38,374 nt of DNA. Source: Anaerolineae bacterium. GTDB taxonomy: Bacteria; Chloroflexota; Anaerolineae; Aggregatilineales; UBA2796. The position numbers and the translations under genes are program-made. The stretch spans positions 1-38,374 of the forward strand of contig JANWYI010000034.1 in NCBI GenBank assembly GCA_025055255.1. The letters are read 5' to 3'. Positions 9,171-17,951 of this stretch are shown here, piece after piece; positions within the stretch are counted from its first letter, which is position 1; each line of letters opens with the position of its first letter. Below the pieces are notes generated by a model, which had not been told where the DNA came from, ran no database searches, and saw only the letters and a program-made list of their open reading frames with translations.

Positions 9171-10115
9171 CTACACAAAACTAATGCCGTCTGTGCCAGC
9201 GCCACACACAAAAGCGCACACAGTCTCTTCAGGATGTGGGATGAACGCGCCACTCAGCAGGGCAGCTGTGGCTGCAGCGCCGCTCAGCTCAGCAGCAATG
9301 CCCAACTCAAACCAGAGCCAACGCGCCGCTTCCAGCATGGCTTCGTCGCTCACAAGCACGATGTCATCTACATATTGGCGGATAATCTCAAAGTTGATTT
9401 GCGCTGATTGGCGCGGCGCGAGTGTGTTAGCGCGCGTGCTGATCTCAGGCAGAACGACCACGGCATTGGCTGCAAGGCTCGCCTTGAGCGTCGGCGCGCC
9501 GGTTGGCTCAACGCCAATCACACGCACAGAAGGCTTTAAGGCTTTAGCAGCCCGTGCTATACCGCTGATTAAGCCGCCGCCGCCAATCGCTACCAGAAGC
9601 GCATCTACCTGCGGCAAGTCTTCCAGCACTTCTAAAGCGAGTGTGCCTTGCCCAGCGATCACAGCAGGGTCGGCGAATGGATGAATGTAGGTCATCTCTT
9701 CACGTTCGGCGCGCTCTAGCGCGGCTGCATTGGCGTCATCCCAAACGTCGCCGTGTACGACCACCTCTGCACACCATGCGCGCAACTTTTCAGCTTTGCT
9801 CAGTGGTGCGTTGTGTGGCAGGTAGATGAAAGCTGGCACACTCGCCAAATGCCCAACGTAGGCAACTGCTAAGCCATGATTGCCGCCTGAGGCAGTAATT
9901 ACACCGCGCTGCAAAGCCTCACTCGGCGTGCTGAGCAACTTGTTTACAGCACCGCGCACCTTGAAAGAGCCGCTCACTTGAAGCTGCTCTAGTTTTAACC
10001 ACAGCTTGCCGCTCGGCACTGTTTTTCGAAGCGCTTTCGCCTCTAGCACAGGCGTTCTTCGTATGTATGGAGCGATGCGCACTCGTGCTGCTTGTATCTC
10101 TGCCAAAGAAACCAC
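9171..10115 (-). CDS. Threonine/serine dehydratase-like PLP enzyme
   Basis: This 314-residue fold-type II PLP enzyme probably deaminates L-threonine or L-serine to the 2-oxo acid and ammonia. K52 in GSFKVRGA is the Schiff-base lysine, SGGNHG binds the substrate carboxylate, and the IGGGGLISG loop holds the PLP phosphate. There is no C-terminal ACT regulatory domain, so it is a short catabolic-type enzyme; serine racemase is an alternative. The GTG start has GAGGG about 11 bases upstream. The gap to the upstream roadblock gene is only 96 bases and is largely filled by a terminator hairpin, so its own promoter is not evident. Confidence 0.88.
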   Translation of the reverse strand: MVSLAEIQAARVRIAPYIRRTPVLEAKALRKTVPSGKLWLKLEQLQVSGSFKVRGAVNKLLSTPSEALQRGVITASGGNHGLAVAYVGHLASVPAFIYLPHNAPLSKAEKLRAWCAEVVVHGDVWDDANAAALERAEREEMTYIHPFADPAVIAGQGTLALEVLEDLPQVDALLVAIGGGGLISGIARAAKALKPSVRVIGVEPTGAPTLKASLAANAVVVLPEISTRANTLAPRQSAQINFEIIRQYVDDIVLVSDEAMLEAARWLWFELGIAAELSGAAATAALLSGAFIPHPEETVCAFVCGAGTDGISFV

Positions 10116-10140
10116 GTTACTCTGCCCTCAGAAGCTGCAC

Positions 10141-10184
10141 AAAAAGAGCGGAGAGGTTCGCTGCCGATGCTGTACCTCTCCGCT
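10141..10184 (-). terminator. Intrinsic terminator after the roadblock gene
   Basis: Read on the minus strand, an 11-base perfect stem (10174-10184 with 10147-10157) and a 16-base loop are followed by CTCTTTTTG. This is a rho-independent terminator for the roadblock/LC7 gene, and transcripts must pass it to reach the dehydratase-pyrG genes. Confidence 0.8.
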
Positions 10185-10211
10185 GTGCTGCCAAAGCGCG
10201 GCACTGCGCGC

Positions 10212-10583
10212 CTAGACCAATTTTTCAAGGTCGCTGGCAGCGCGCTTCATATCTAGGAAGACCAAGCCTGTCTTAGCACTTTCACGCGCCATAGAAGTTA
10301 GCACGGCATCCGTACCGACAGAAATCAGAACAACATGTCCAGCTGTGCCGCGAATGTAGACCTGTTCTAAAGCGCCGCGCCCAAGCTCGCCTGAGATACG
10401 CTCGCCGAGCGAAAGCATGGCAGCTGACATCGCCGAGACGCGGTCTTCTTCTATGTTGCCCGGCAGCACAGAGGCGATGCTCAGACCATCTACGCTCACC
10501 AAAGCTGAGGCTTCGATATCAGAGTTATTGTACTGAAGTTCGCGCAGCCGCTCCACCATTAACTCGGTACGTGATTTCGCCAT
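10212..10583 (-). CDS. Roadblock/LC7 domain protein
   Basis: The 123-residue protein matches the roadblock/LC7 fold: a helix, then ASALVSVDGLSIASVLP, a long helix with AAMLSLGERISGELG, then two beta strands (VYIRGTAGHVVLISVG) and a final helix. Bacterial roadblock proteins often act as GTPase-activating partners of MglA-type small GTPases (MglB), but no GTPase gene is in the window. GAGAGG lies 5 bases before the ATG. It has a clear promoter and its own terminator, so it is largely a single-gene unit, divergent from the histidine kinase gene. Confidence 0.88.
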   Translation of the reverse strand: MAKSRTELMVERLRELQYNNSDIEASALVSVDGLSIASVLPGNIEEDRVSAMSAAMLSLGERISGELGRGALEQVYIRGTAGHVVLISVGTDAVLTSMARESAKTGLVFLDMKRAASDLEKLV

Positions 10584-10653
10584 AGGTGCCTCTCTAATGC
10601 CTGAGTTAGTTTACCTGCTCGGCGCATGTGCCGAACGACTCTGCTCTGTTTGG

Positions 10654-10682
10654 ATGATAGCACAAGGCTTAGGGCGAGTCAA
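10654..10682 (-). promoter_or_regulatory. Promoter of the roadblock gene
   Basis: On the minus strand, TTGACT (10677-10682), a 17-base spacer and TATCAT (10654-10659) form a near-consensus sigma-70 promoter about 70 bases before the start codon. Confidence 0.8.
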
Positions 10683-10698
10683 CCAAGCCTAGGCTGAC

Positions 10699-10727
10699 TT
10701 GTATCCAATTTGTGAAAGCGCTATGCT
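10699..10727 (+). promoter_or_regulatory. Possible promoter of the REC-GAF-PAS kinase gene
   Basis: TTGTAT (10699-10704), a 17-base spacer and TATGCT (10722-10727) lie 35 bases before the chosen ATG. The boxes are weaker than those of the divergent roadblock promoter 17 bases away. Confidence 0.4.
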
Positions 10728-10761
10728 TGTGCAAAAAGTTGCGCTGCTCTGGAGAGCGCTC

Positions 10762-12750
10762 ATGCCAAACGAACGTATCTTGGTTGTTGATGACACTGCA
10801 GCTGTCCGCGAGTTTGTTGCGCACACAGTGCTGGCTGCTGAGGGCTATGACGTCCTGACTGCTGCCGATGGCAAGGAAGGCATGGTGATCGCGCGGGATT
10901 TGCGGCCTGACCTGATCTTAACCGACTACATGATGCCGCATATGAACGGGCTGGAGATGATCGAGGCGCTGCGCGAAGCTAACCTAGATATCCCTGTCAT
11001 CCTAATGACGGCAGAGGGCTCTGAAGCCTTAGCTGTCCGTGCCTTGCGTGCTGGCGTCTACGATTACTTGGTCAAGCCTGTTACCGCTGAAGTGCTGACC
11101 GACGCTGTGCGCGGCGCTCTGCAGCGCTATTGGCAACACCAGATCAAAGAGCGCTTGCCTGCGCATCTGTTGGAGGCGAATCGCCGCCTTGAAAAGCGCC
11201 TACGCGAACTCAGCACTTTAGTTAACATCGGCACAAGCGTCACGGCTATGCTTGACTTGCAGCAGGTCTTGAATAGCGTAGTCGAAGCAGCAGTCAATTT
11301 GAGCGGCGCCGAAGAAGGCAGCCTGATGCTAGTGGATGAGCAAACAGGTGAACTATACGTCTCCGCTGCTAAAAATCTCGACCAAAAGACTGTACATATG
11401 TTGCGCTTGCCTGTCCGCGATAGCCTTGCCGGACAGGTCATCCGTAGTGCTAAGCCGATAGTCATTGGTGGCAGAGACGATCAGATTAAGATTAAGACAC
11501 AGTTCTTAGTCAAGAGCCTAGTCTATGTACCGCTGCGTGCGCCAAACAAGGTGATCGGCGTGCTAAGTGTGGATAATCGCATCAAAGCGCGCACTTTCGA
11601 GACGCACGAAGTGCAAATTCTCTCGCTGCTGGCAGATTTTGCTGCTGTCGCCATTCAAAACGCACGCTTGTACGCTGAGACAATCCGCGAGCGTGATACA
11701 CTCGATGCTATCTTGCGCGATACAGACGATTACGTGATCGTGGTAGATAGAAATGACTGCGTTTTGTTCTGCAATGCAACAGCGCGCAAGGCTTTCGGCA
11801 TCACGCGCACTGACTTTATCGGTAAACCACTTCGCCAAGTGATCAATCATCCTGAAGTACTAGCGCTCTTTGCCAAAGAAGCAATCAATGGACGTGGCAG
11901 GCGCAGCGAGATCACACTCGGAGGCGAGAAGTTTCTGAACGCTCAGTTAACCATCATTGAAAACGTCGGACGCGCTGCTGTGATGCAGGACATCACGCAT
12001 TTGAAGCAGCTTGATCGCGCCAAGACCGATTTTGTAGCGGCTGTGGCACACGATTTGCGTTCGCCACTTACTGCTATTCTCGGTTACTCTGAGCTGCTTG
12101 TGCGAGCTGGACCGCTCAATGAGCAGCAGATGCACTTTGTTGACCAGATCATGTCCAGTGTCCACTCAATCACAGCGCTGATCACTGAACTGCTAGAACT
12201 GAGCCGCATTGAGGCAGGCTTCAATGTTGACCTTGAACCCGTGGCAATGGAGCAAGTAGTGCGCAAGGCGATTGACAGCTTGCATCATCAAAGGATGCAG
12301 CGCGAGCACACGCTGACACTCGAAGTGGCTGAGGATTTGCCGCCGCTGCTTGGTAATCCGCTGCGCCTTCAGCAGATGGTTGCTAACTTAGTGGGCAACG
12401 CTATTAAGTACACGCCTAATCGCGGCAAGATTAGGGTCAGCTTGTGGCGCGACGGCGATAACATCGTTTTGCAAGTAGCCGATAATGGTATTGGCATTCC
12501 AGTCGAAGATCAGCCCTACGTCTTTGACAAATTTTTCCGCTCTGAGCGGGCTGCTAGCGAGTATGACGGCACAGGCTTAGGACTTTCAATTGTTAAAGGC
12601 GTGGTTGAGCAACATCAAGGGCGCATCTGGCTGGAAAGCCGCGAGGGAGTTGGGACGACGTTTACAGTTGTATTACCCATTTCACCAGCCCATTCTGATC
12701 CTGATCCGACGCGTCCGCGCCGTGCCACAGGACGGCTAGTAGCCTCATGA
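10762..12750 (+). CDS. Hybrid REC-GAF-PAS sensor histidine kinase
   Basis: The cytoplasmic 662-residue kinase has an N-terminal receiver domain (residues 4-120; phospho-acceptor D55, K105), a helical linker, a GAF domain (about 150-305), a PAS domain (about 315-410), and a HisKA/HATPase module. H430 (VAHDLRSPL) is the phosphorylated histidine; the ATP-binding boxes are N542/N546, DNGIGI near 574 and GTGLGLS near 603. No transmembrane segment is seen. A receiver in front suggests it takes phosphoryl input from another kinase or talks to itself. The frame runs upstream to 10699, but ATG 10762 has GGAGAG 5 bases before it and gives a normal receiver N-terminus. It overlaps the DUF2007 gene by ATGA. 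Confidence 0.93.
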   Translation: MPNERILVVDDTAAVREFVAHTVLAAEGYDVLTAADGKEGMVIARDLRPDLILTDYMMPHMNGLEMIEALREANLDIPVILMTAEGSEALAVRALRAGVYDYLVKPVTAEVLTDAVRGALQRYWQHQIKERLPAHLLEANRRLEKRLRELSTLVNIGTSVTAMLDLQQVLNSVVEAAVNLSGAEEGSLMLVDEQTGELYVSAAKNLDQKTVHMLRLPVRDSLAGQVIRSAKPIVIGGRDDQIKIKTQFLVKSLVYVPLRAPNKVIGVLSVDNRIKARTFETHEVQILSLLADFAAVAIQNARLYAETIRERDTLDAILRDTDDYVIVVDRNDCVLFCNATARKAFGITRTDFIGKPLRQVINHPEVLALFAKEAINGRGRRSEITLGGEKFLNAQLTIIENVGRAAVMQDITHLKQLDRAKTDFVAAVAHDLRSPLTAILGYSELLVRAGPLNEQQMHFVDQIMSSVHSITALITELLELSRIEAGFNVDLEPVAMEQVVRKAIDSLHHQRMQREHTLTLEVAEDLPPLLGNPLRLQQMVANLVGNAIKYTPNRGKIRVSLWRDGDNIVLQVADNGIGIPVEDQPYVFDKFFRSERAASEYDGTGLGLSIVKGVVEQHQGRIWLESREGVGTTFTVVLPISPAHSDPDPTRPRRATGRLVAS

Positions 12751-13040
12751 GTCAACCCTCGCGTTCACAGCCGCCGATTTGGATGGTCGTGGCAATCGGT
12801 AGCTACCTTGAGGCTAACATCATCAGTGGAAGACTGACCAGTTTTGGTATTCCTAACTATATTCATCGTGAATCAGTCGGCTTAGTGCTAGGCTTGTCCA
12901 TTGGACTGGGCGAAGCGCGTGTTGTTGTGCCAGAGGCATACTACGAGGCTGCACTTCTTGTCCTTGAGCCTGATGACTCTGTCGCGCGCTTGACTGACGG
13001 CGATTTTGATCAGGAGTTCTACGACGATGATGATGAATGA
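12747..13040 (+). CDS. DUF2007-like small protein
   Basis: The 97-residue protein has the DUF2007 layout: a hydrophobic strand (WMVVAIG), a helix in SYLEANIISGRLTSFGIPNYI, then strands ending in EARVVVPEAYYEAALLVL, and a very acidic tail (QEFYDDDDE). DUF2007 proteins are putative signal-transducing adaptors of unknown mechanism. The ATG overlaps the TGA of the upstream kinase gene, so the two are translationally coupled and may work together. The 3' end overlaps the start of the P1 peptidase gene. Confidence 0.75.
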   Translation: MSQPSRSQPPIWMVVAIGSYLEANIISGRLTSFGIPNYIHRESVGLVLGLSIGLGEARVVVPEAYYEAALLVLEPDDSVARLTDGDFDQEFYDDDDE

Positions 13041-13974
13041 GACGCTCACGGCTGTGCGCGGTATTCAAGTCGGGCATGCCACTGACCATGAAGCGATCAC
13101 AGGTTGCACTGTAGTTCTTTGTCCACCACAGACCGTTGGCGGCGTAGACCAGCGTGGTAGTGCGCCCGGCACTCGTGAGACCGACTTATTGCGTCCAAGC
13201 AGACTCGTGCAGCACGTCAACGCGATTGTTTTAGCAGGCGGCAGCGCCTACGGCTTAGCCGCAGCTGATGGTGTCATGCGCTATTTGGAAGAGCGCAGCA
13301 TCGGCTATCCAACGCCCAGCGGAGTCGTACCAATTGTCCCAGCCGCTATTCTGTACGATCTTGACATCGGGCGCGCTGATCGGCGTCCAGATGCTGCAAT
13401 GGGCTATGCTGCATGTCAGGCTGCAAGCGAGGCACCTGTGCCACAAGGTAGTCTTGGCGCAGGCACAGGCGCTGTAGTTGGACGCTTGATGGGCATAAGG
13501 AACGCTACAAAAGGCGGTATTGGTAGTGCAGCGCTGCAGTTCGGCAACGGTTTAGTGGTAGCGGCGCTTGTTGCTGTGAATGCGTTAGGCGACGTTGTGG
13601 ACGAACAGGGACGCATCATGGCAGGCGTTCATCAAAATGGGCAGTTTTTGGGTGCGCTCAACCTGTTGAGGACACAGCAAGGCACACTCTTGACGAACAC
13701 AGTAATCGGCGTTGTAGCGACCAATGCGCGCTTGAGCAAAGAAGAGGTGAATGCTGTTGCATCTGCAGCGCACAACGGAATTGCACAAGCCGTGCGTCCG
13801 TCACACACACCATTTGACGGCGACACGATCTTTGCGCTCGCCACAGGGCAAGTTGAGACGAGTCTTCTAGCTGTGAGTGCTTTGGCTGCTGAGGTGACCG
13901 CAGCAGCTATTCGAAATGCAGTGCGGTACGCTGAGTCGCTTGGAGATGTGCCTGCAGCTCGTGAACTGCGCTGA
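13027..13974 (+). CDS. P1-family aminopeptidase/D-esterase (DmpA-like)
   Basis: This 315-residue member of the Ntn-hydrolase P1 family is related to L-aminopeptidase/D-Ala-esterase. Hallmarks are GIQVGHATD near the N-terminus, LAGGSAYGLAAADGV, GAGTGAVVG, and NATKGGIGS, where cleavage before the serine (S167) would free the nucleophile and split the chain into two subunits. Starts at 13027, 13030 or 13033 are all ATG; 13027 fits best with AGGAG (13012-13016) ten bases upstream. It overlaps the DUF2007 gene by up to 14 bases, so the kinase, DUF2007 and peptidase genes form one operon. Any functional link to the kinase is unproven. Confidence 0.88.
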   Translation: MMMNETLTAVRGIQVGHATDHEAITGCTVVLCPPQTVGGVDQRGSAPGTRETDLLRPSRLVQHVNAIVLAGGSAYGLAAADGVMRYLEERSIGYPTPSGVVPIVPAAILYDLDIGRADRRPDAAMGYAACQAASEAPVPQGSLGAGTGAVVGRLMGIRNATKGGIGSAALQFGNGLVVAALVAVNALGDVVDEQGRIMAGVHQNGQFLGALNLLRTQQGTLLTNTVIGVVATNARLSKEEVNAVASAAHNGIAQAVRPSHTPFDGDTIFALATGQVETSLLAVSALAAEVTAAAIRNAVRYAESLGDVPAARELR

Positions 13975-14122
13975 AGTATTAACCCACGCTACGCCGCTGC
14001 GCGAGTTTCCAGCTACCCTAGCCTTTGAGTGTGGGATATACTCGAAAGAAACGTGCAGCCTCAGTAGCCAGCACAGCTGAACGCCATGCACAACAGGTCT
14101 TTTCTCGTCATACAAGAAATCT

Positions 14123-16459
14123 GTGGGAAAGGAAATGTCTACCTATATCCTTGCTGCGCTAATTTGTGCAGGCTACATTGCGCTGATCGCCTACAGTTTA
14201 CGCCACAGCAGCAAAGCAAGCCGTGCGCGCCGTTGGCTGCGTGGAACGCTCTCACTCGCTCTGATTGCACAAGCGGTACATCTGCTAGTGCCAGAGGCGC
14301 ATTTGGGTCCGTATGCAGGATTGTTCATCGGTAGCCTGACACAGCCTGCTGTGGCTGTGTTGCTCATGAGCGCGATGTTAGCAGGTTATAGTGCGCTCAC
14401 AGTGCGCTACTTAGGCGGGCGCTTCGTCTACGGCTTGTTTGGCTTGAGCCTGCTGGCATGGATTGGCTTGTTTTTTGGCGCAACTAGTGCGCCAGAAAAA
14501 GTGACGCTCGGACAAGCAGGCTGGATCACAGCGGCATTCAGTGCTTCAGAGTCAACACTCAGCCTTGCTGCACTTGGCTATTGGCTAATTTTAGGCACGG
14601 TCACGCTCATAGCGTCTGTCTACACCTTTTCTACAGCGCACTTGGCTGAAGTCGCCAACCGCTCAATGTTTTGGTTGCTGATGACGCCGCTTGTGTTGAT
14701 GGGCGCCTTGATTGGCGTCAGCGGCAGTCCTGGACTGCGTGAGATCGGCTGGATCATGCAGATTGGCGGACTGTTTGGCGCGACCTATGCCGTGCTGAGC
14801 CTGCGCGTCTTGGACGTGCGGCGCATTTTTCGCCTGACTTTTGCCAGCTCGCTCACACTTGCCATTACTTTCCTCGTCATTATAGGTGCCATTCTAGTTG
14901 CCCAAAACATTCCTGCTGATGATCCGAATCGGTTGCTGCTGATCATCGGCGCTGCTGCAGTTGCCACAGTGTTGTATGTACCGCTACGTCTGCTCAGCGT
15001 CACGCTTGTTGATCGCGTCTTCGGCGCGCCTGCTGAGGATGCTACAGCGTTTGTACGCCAATACAGCCAAGATATTGCTGGCGTAGTTGAGCTGACAGAG
15101 CTCTCTGACATGGCGATCAGCGCACTACGCAATGCCTTGCGTGTGCGCAGTGCAGGCATCCTGCTAGCGACCAGTGAGAACAATGAGACGGTTCGCCTAG
15201 AGCCAATGCGCAGCAGTCTGAGCGATATGCCTGAGGTGCGCGGCTGGCTACCGCGCAGCAGTCCGATTTACGTCACGCTCTTTGAAAAACGTCTGCCGCT
15301 CTTGCAGTATGACATTGAGTACTCGCGCGACTACGCTGATGTAGCGCCTGAGCTGAAGTCGTTTTTCAAACAACTGCGCATGAGCGCATACGCGCCGATC
15401 ATCATGCAAGGGCAGATCATCGGCGTGTTAGCAATGGGCGCCAAAGCAAGCGACGATCCGTTCTCGGCACAGGACTTGGAGCTGTTCACGACGCTTGCTA
15501 CACAGACAGGCGTCGCCTTACGCAACGCGCGTCTGGTTAGCGACTTACGCAAGGCACGAGACGAGACTGAGGCGCTCAACCGCGATATCATGATTACTAA
15601 GGAGCGCCTTGAGCTACTTGACTCGGTCAAGACAGACTTTGTAACGATTGCCAGCCATGAGTTGCGCACGCCGCTGACACAAATTGTGGGCTACACTGAC
15701 ATCCTCGACACGCTCAGTCAGATGCCGATGATTGACCCAGAGCGTGTTGGCATGATGACCGCAAACATTCGCAAAGCAACAGAGCGTCTTGAGGCGCTGA
15801 TTGCTGACATGCTGGATGTCAGTCGGCTCGGCTTGGATGCTATGGACTTGCGCTTCATGCCGACGACGCTAGATGCTGTGCTGCGGCTCTCGATTGAGCC
15901 ATTGCAAGAGAGCATCCGTCAGCGCAAGCTGCAGCTAACAGTGCGCGGCTTGAAAGGCTTGCCTGAGATTGAAGCAGATCAGCAGCGTTTGGTGCAGGCA
16001 TTCAAGAATGTGGTGCTCAATGCAATTAAGTACACGCCTGACGGCGGGCGCATTGACATTACAGCGCGGCTTGAGCGCAATGTTGATGGCGACGAAGTCA
16101 TTCACGTCGAAATTAAAGACACAGGCATTGGCATTGATCCGCGCAACCATGAGCTAATCTTCGAGAAATTCTTCCGTGTAGGCGATCCGAGCCTGCATTC
16201 AACAGGCGCCACCAAGTTCATGGGCGCTGGACCTGGTTTAGGCTTGACGATTGCGCGCGGTGTGATCAACGGGCACGGCGGACGCATCTGGGTAGAAAGT
16301 CCAGGCATGGACATGGAAAAGCTGCCCGGCACAACTGTCCACATTGTGTTGCCGACACACATCAGCGAGCGCGACAAAAGCACCTCGCGCTTTGAGGTCA
16401 CCTCGCCTTATGCCAGTAGCACACGCCTGATGCCGCAGAGTGTGTCTATCAAGTCTTGA
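14123..16459 (+). CDS. Membrane sensor histidine kinase with GAF domain
   Basis: The 778-residue kinase has eight or so transmembrane helices in residues 8-295, a GAF-like domain (about 325-475), a coiled linker, then HisKA with H512 (IASHELRTPL) and an HATPase domain with NAIKYTP, DTGIGI and GPGLGLTIARG boxes. The helical region resembles the N-terminal 7TM sensor modules of bacterial kinases. The cognate regulator is not adjacent. The start is uncertain: GTG 14123 has little upstream signal, and ATG 14135 has AAGGA only 1 base before it. The 148-base gap before it shows no convincing promoter. The HAD gene follows directly. Confidence 0.9.
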   Translation: MGKEMSTYILAALICAGYIALIAYSLRHSSKASRARRWLRGTLSLALIAQAVHLLVPEAHLGPYAGLFIGSLTQPAVAVLLMSAMLAGYSALTVRYLGGRFVYGLFGLSLLAWIGLFFGATSAPEKVTLGQAGWITAAFSASESTLSLAALGYWLILGTVTLIASVYTFSTAHLAEVANRSMFWLLMTPLVLMGALIGVSGSPGLREIGWIMQIGGLFGATYAVLSLRVLDVRRIFRLTFASSLTLAITFLVIIGAILVAQNIPADDPNRLLLIIGAAAVATVLYVPLRLLSVTLVDRVFGAPAEDATAFVRQYSQDIAGVVELTELSDMAISALRNALRVRSAGILLATSENNETVRLEPMRSSLSDMPEVRGWLPRSSPIYVTLFEKRLPLLQYDIEYSRDYADVAPELKSFFKQLRMSAYAPIIMQGQIIGVLAMGAKASDDPFSAQDLELFTTLATQTGVALRNARLVSDLRKARDETEALNRDIMITKERLELLDSVKTDFVTIASHELRTPLTQIVGYTDILDTLSQMPMIDPERVGMMTANIRKATERLEALIADMLDVSRLGLDAMDLRFMPTTLDAVLRLSIEPLQESIRQRKLQLTVRGLKGLPEIEADQQRLVQAFKNVVLNAIKYTPDGGRIDITARLERNVDGDEVIHVEIKDTGIGIDPRNHELIFEKFFRVGDPSLHSTGATKFMGAGPGLGLTIARGVINGHGGRIWVESPGMDMEKLPGTTVHIVLPTHISERDKSTSRFEVTSPYASSTRLMPQSVSIKS

Positions 16460-16470
16460 AAGGTATCCAA

Positions 16471-17142
16471 GTGGCAGTAGATGCGATCATCTTCGATTTT
16501 GACGGCACGATCATTGACACTGAGTCAGCTGACTTCCATGCATGGAAAGCTGTATTTGATAGACACGGCGTGCCATTGACACACGATCTGTGGCGGCAGC
16601 GCGTAGGCAAGGTAGTTTATAACGGCGCGCAAGGCGTCTTCCTGCCAGAGCGATACTTTGAACAGGTCAAAGGTTATCCGCTCAGTCCCGAAGAGTTGCG
16701 CGCTCAAGAGGAGCATTATTTACAGCTGTGTCAAAACCTGAGCCTGATGCCGGGCGTCCGCGAGATGCTTGAGGCGGCAAAAGCAGCTGGCGTCGGCTTA
16801 GGACTTGCTTCGAACTCAGATCGGGCGTGGGTAGAGCGCTGGGCGCGTTGGTACAACGTCTGGGACTACTTCACTTGCGTCTTCACACGCGATGATGTAC
16901 CAAACGCCAAGCCTGCGCCTGATATGTACCTACAAGCTGCCGCTTGCCTCGGCGTGCCGCCTGAGCGTTGCGTCGCCATTGAAGATTCGCCGATAGGGAT
17001 GCAAGCCGTCATAGCAGCAGGCATACGTTGCATCGCTGTGCCGAACTGGCTAACAGCGGAGCTAGGGCAGCCCGAAGGCGTGGCTTTGACGCTCAACTCA
17101 CTGGCAGAGCTGCCCTTCGAGGCGTTGCGCGCACGCTTCTAG
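16471..17142 (+). CDS. HAD-superfamily phosphatase (beta-phosphoglucomutase-like)
   Basis: The 223-residue HAD hydrolase has motif I DFDGT near the start, motif II ASNSD, the KPAPDMY lysine motif and motif III EDSPIG. The alpha-helical cap after motif I places it in subclass I, with beta-phosphoglucomutase/phosphatase relatives; the substrate is unknown. The frame is open back to a TTG at 16456 that overlaps the kinase stop, but GTG 16471 has AAAGGT 6-7 bases upstream and puts motif I at the usual distance from the N-terminus. The stop codon shares bases with that of the convergent lexA gene. Confidence 0.85.
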   Translation: MAVDAIIFDFDGTIIDTESADFHAWKAVFDRHGVPLTHDLWRQRVGKVVYNGAQGVFLPERYFEQVKGYPLSPEELRAQEEHYLQLCQNLSLMPGVREMLEAAKAAGVGLGLASNSDRAWVERWARWYNVWDYFTCVFTRDDVPNAKPAPDMYLQAAACLGVPPERCVAIEDSPIGMQAVIAAGIRCIAVPNWLTAELGQPEGVALTLNSLAELPFEALRARF

Positions 17143-17819
17143 TTGGCAATGCGACGCAGCACTGCCAAGACTTTGCCCTGAATTTGCACTTTGTCCTTGT
17201 CTACGTAGATTGGCTCCATTGTTGGATTAGCAGGCTGCAAGCGCACACGATTGCCCTCATCGTAGAAACGCTTGAGCGTCGTCTCGCCGCTTTCGGTTAG
17301 CCAAACTGCCACCATTTCGCCGTTGCGCGCTGTAGATTGCCGCCGTAAGATCACAGTGTCGCCATCGTTGATCATAGCGTCAATCATTGAGTAGCCGCTA
17401 ACTTTCAAAGCGTAAACCTGAGATGGATCGGCGCCGCTAATGAGGCTGCTCGGCACGGTCAGAAGCATGTCTTCATCGTAGTGATCGAAATCGTCGCCTA
17501 GCACGGGTAGAGGCTCGCCTGCTACGATCTGACCGAGCAGCGGCACACGGACTACCTCATTCTCTTGGCTGAGACGGACAGGGATTTCGTTCATCAGCTC
17601 AGCGCTCAAGCGAATGCCACGCGAGACTGTTTTAGAGCGAGTCACAAAGCCTGCTTCTACCAGCTTGTTGAGGTTGTAGTTCACCACGGAGGTTGAGCTA
17701 ATGCCAACAGCATTACCAATATCGCGGATAGTAGGCGGATAACCGCGCACGGTCAGCCATTCTTTGATCACACGCAGAATAGCTTTCTGCTTTTCTGAGA
17801 GCGAGTCAAATCCTTGCAT
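17139..17819 (-). CDS. lexA: LexA SOS repressor
   Basis: LexA represses DNA-damage genes and cleaves itself when RecA filaments form. The 226-residue protein has an N-terminal winged helix (QKAILRVIKEW...GYPPTIRDIG), a cleavage site A100-G101 (QIVAGEP), the catalytic serine S144 (SGYSMID) and lysine K183 (TTLKRF). The frame extends 22 codons upstream, but ATG 17819 has AAGGAG 6 bases before it. The promoter contains paired inverted operator-like sequences, so autoregulation is likely. No other site of this type was found in the window by eye. Confidence 0.97.
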   Translation of the reverse strand: MQGFDSLSEKQKAILRVIKEWLTVRGYPPTIRDIGNAVGISSTSVVNYNLNKLVEAGFVTRSKTVSRGIRLSAELMNEIPVRLSQENEVVRVPLLGQIVAGEPLPVLGDDFDHYDEDMLLTVPSSLISGADPSQVYALKVSGYSMIDAMINDGDTVILRRQSTARNGEMVAVWLTESGETTLKRFYDEGNRVRLQPANPTMEPIYVDKDKVQIQGKVLAVLRRIAN

Positions 17820-17861
17820 GGGTAGCTCCTTACGCCGAGGCGCTTTCTGAGTTGCATTGAG

Positions 17862-17913
17862 CATACGTTCGGTTTTTATAATCAATCATAAACCGAACGT
17901 ATGTGTGAGTCAA
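17862..17913 (-). promoter_or_regulatory. lexA promoter with paired inverted operators
   Basis: On the minus strand, TTGACT (17908-17913), 17 bases and TATGAT (17885-17890) form the promoter. Two perfect 14-base arms, CATACGTTCGGTTT (17862-17875) and its complement (17890-17903), lie 14 bases apart: one covers most of the -35/-10 spacer, the other lies just after the -10. Each arm contains CGAAC followed by GTATG, close to the known CGAAC-N4-GTTCG LexA box. Confidence 0.85.
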
Positions 17914-17951
17914 GGTTTTGTCAAGAGAACAGTCATGCAAGGGCTGCAGAA

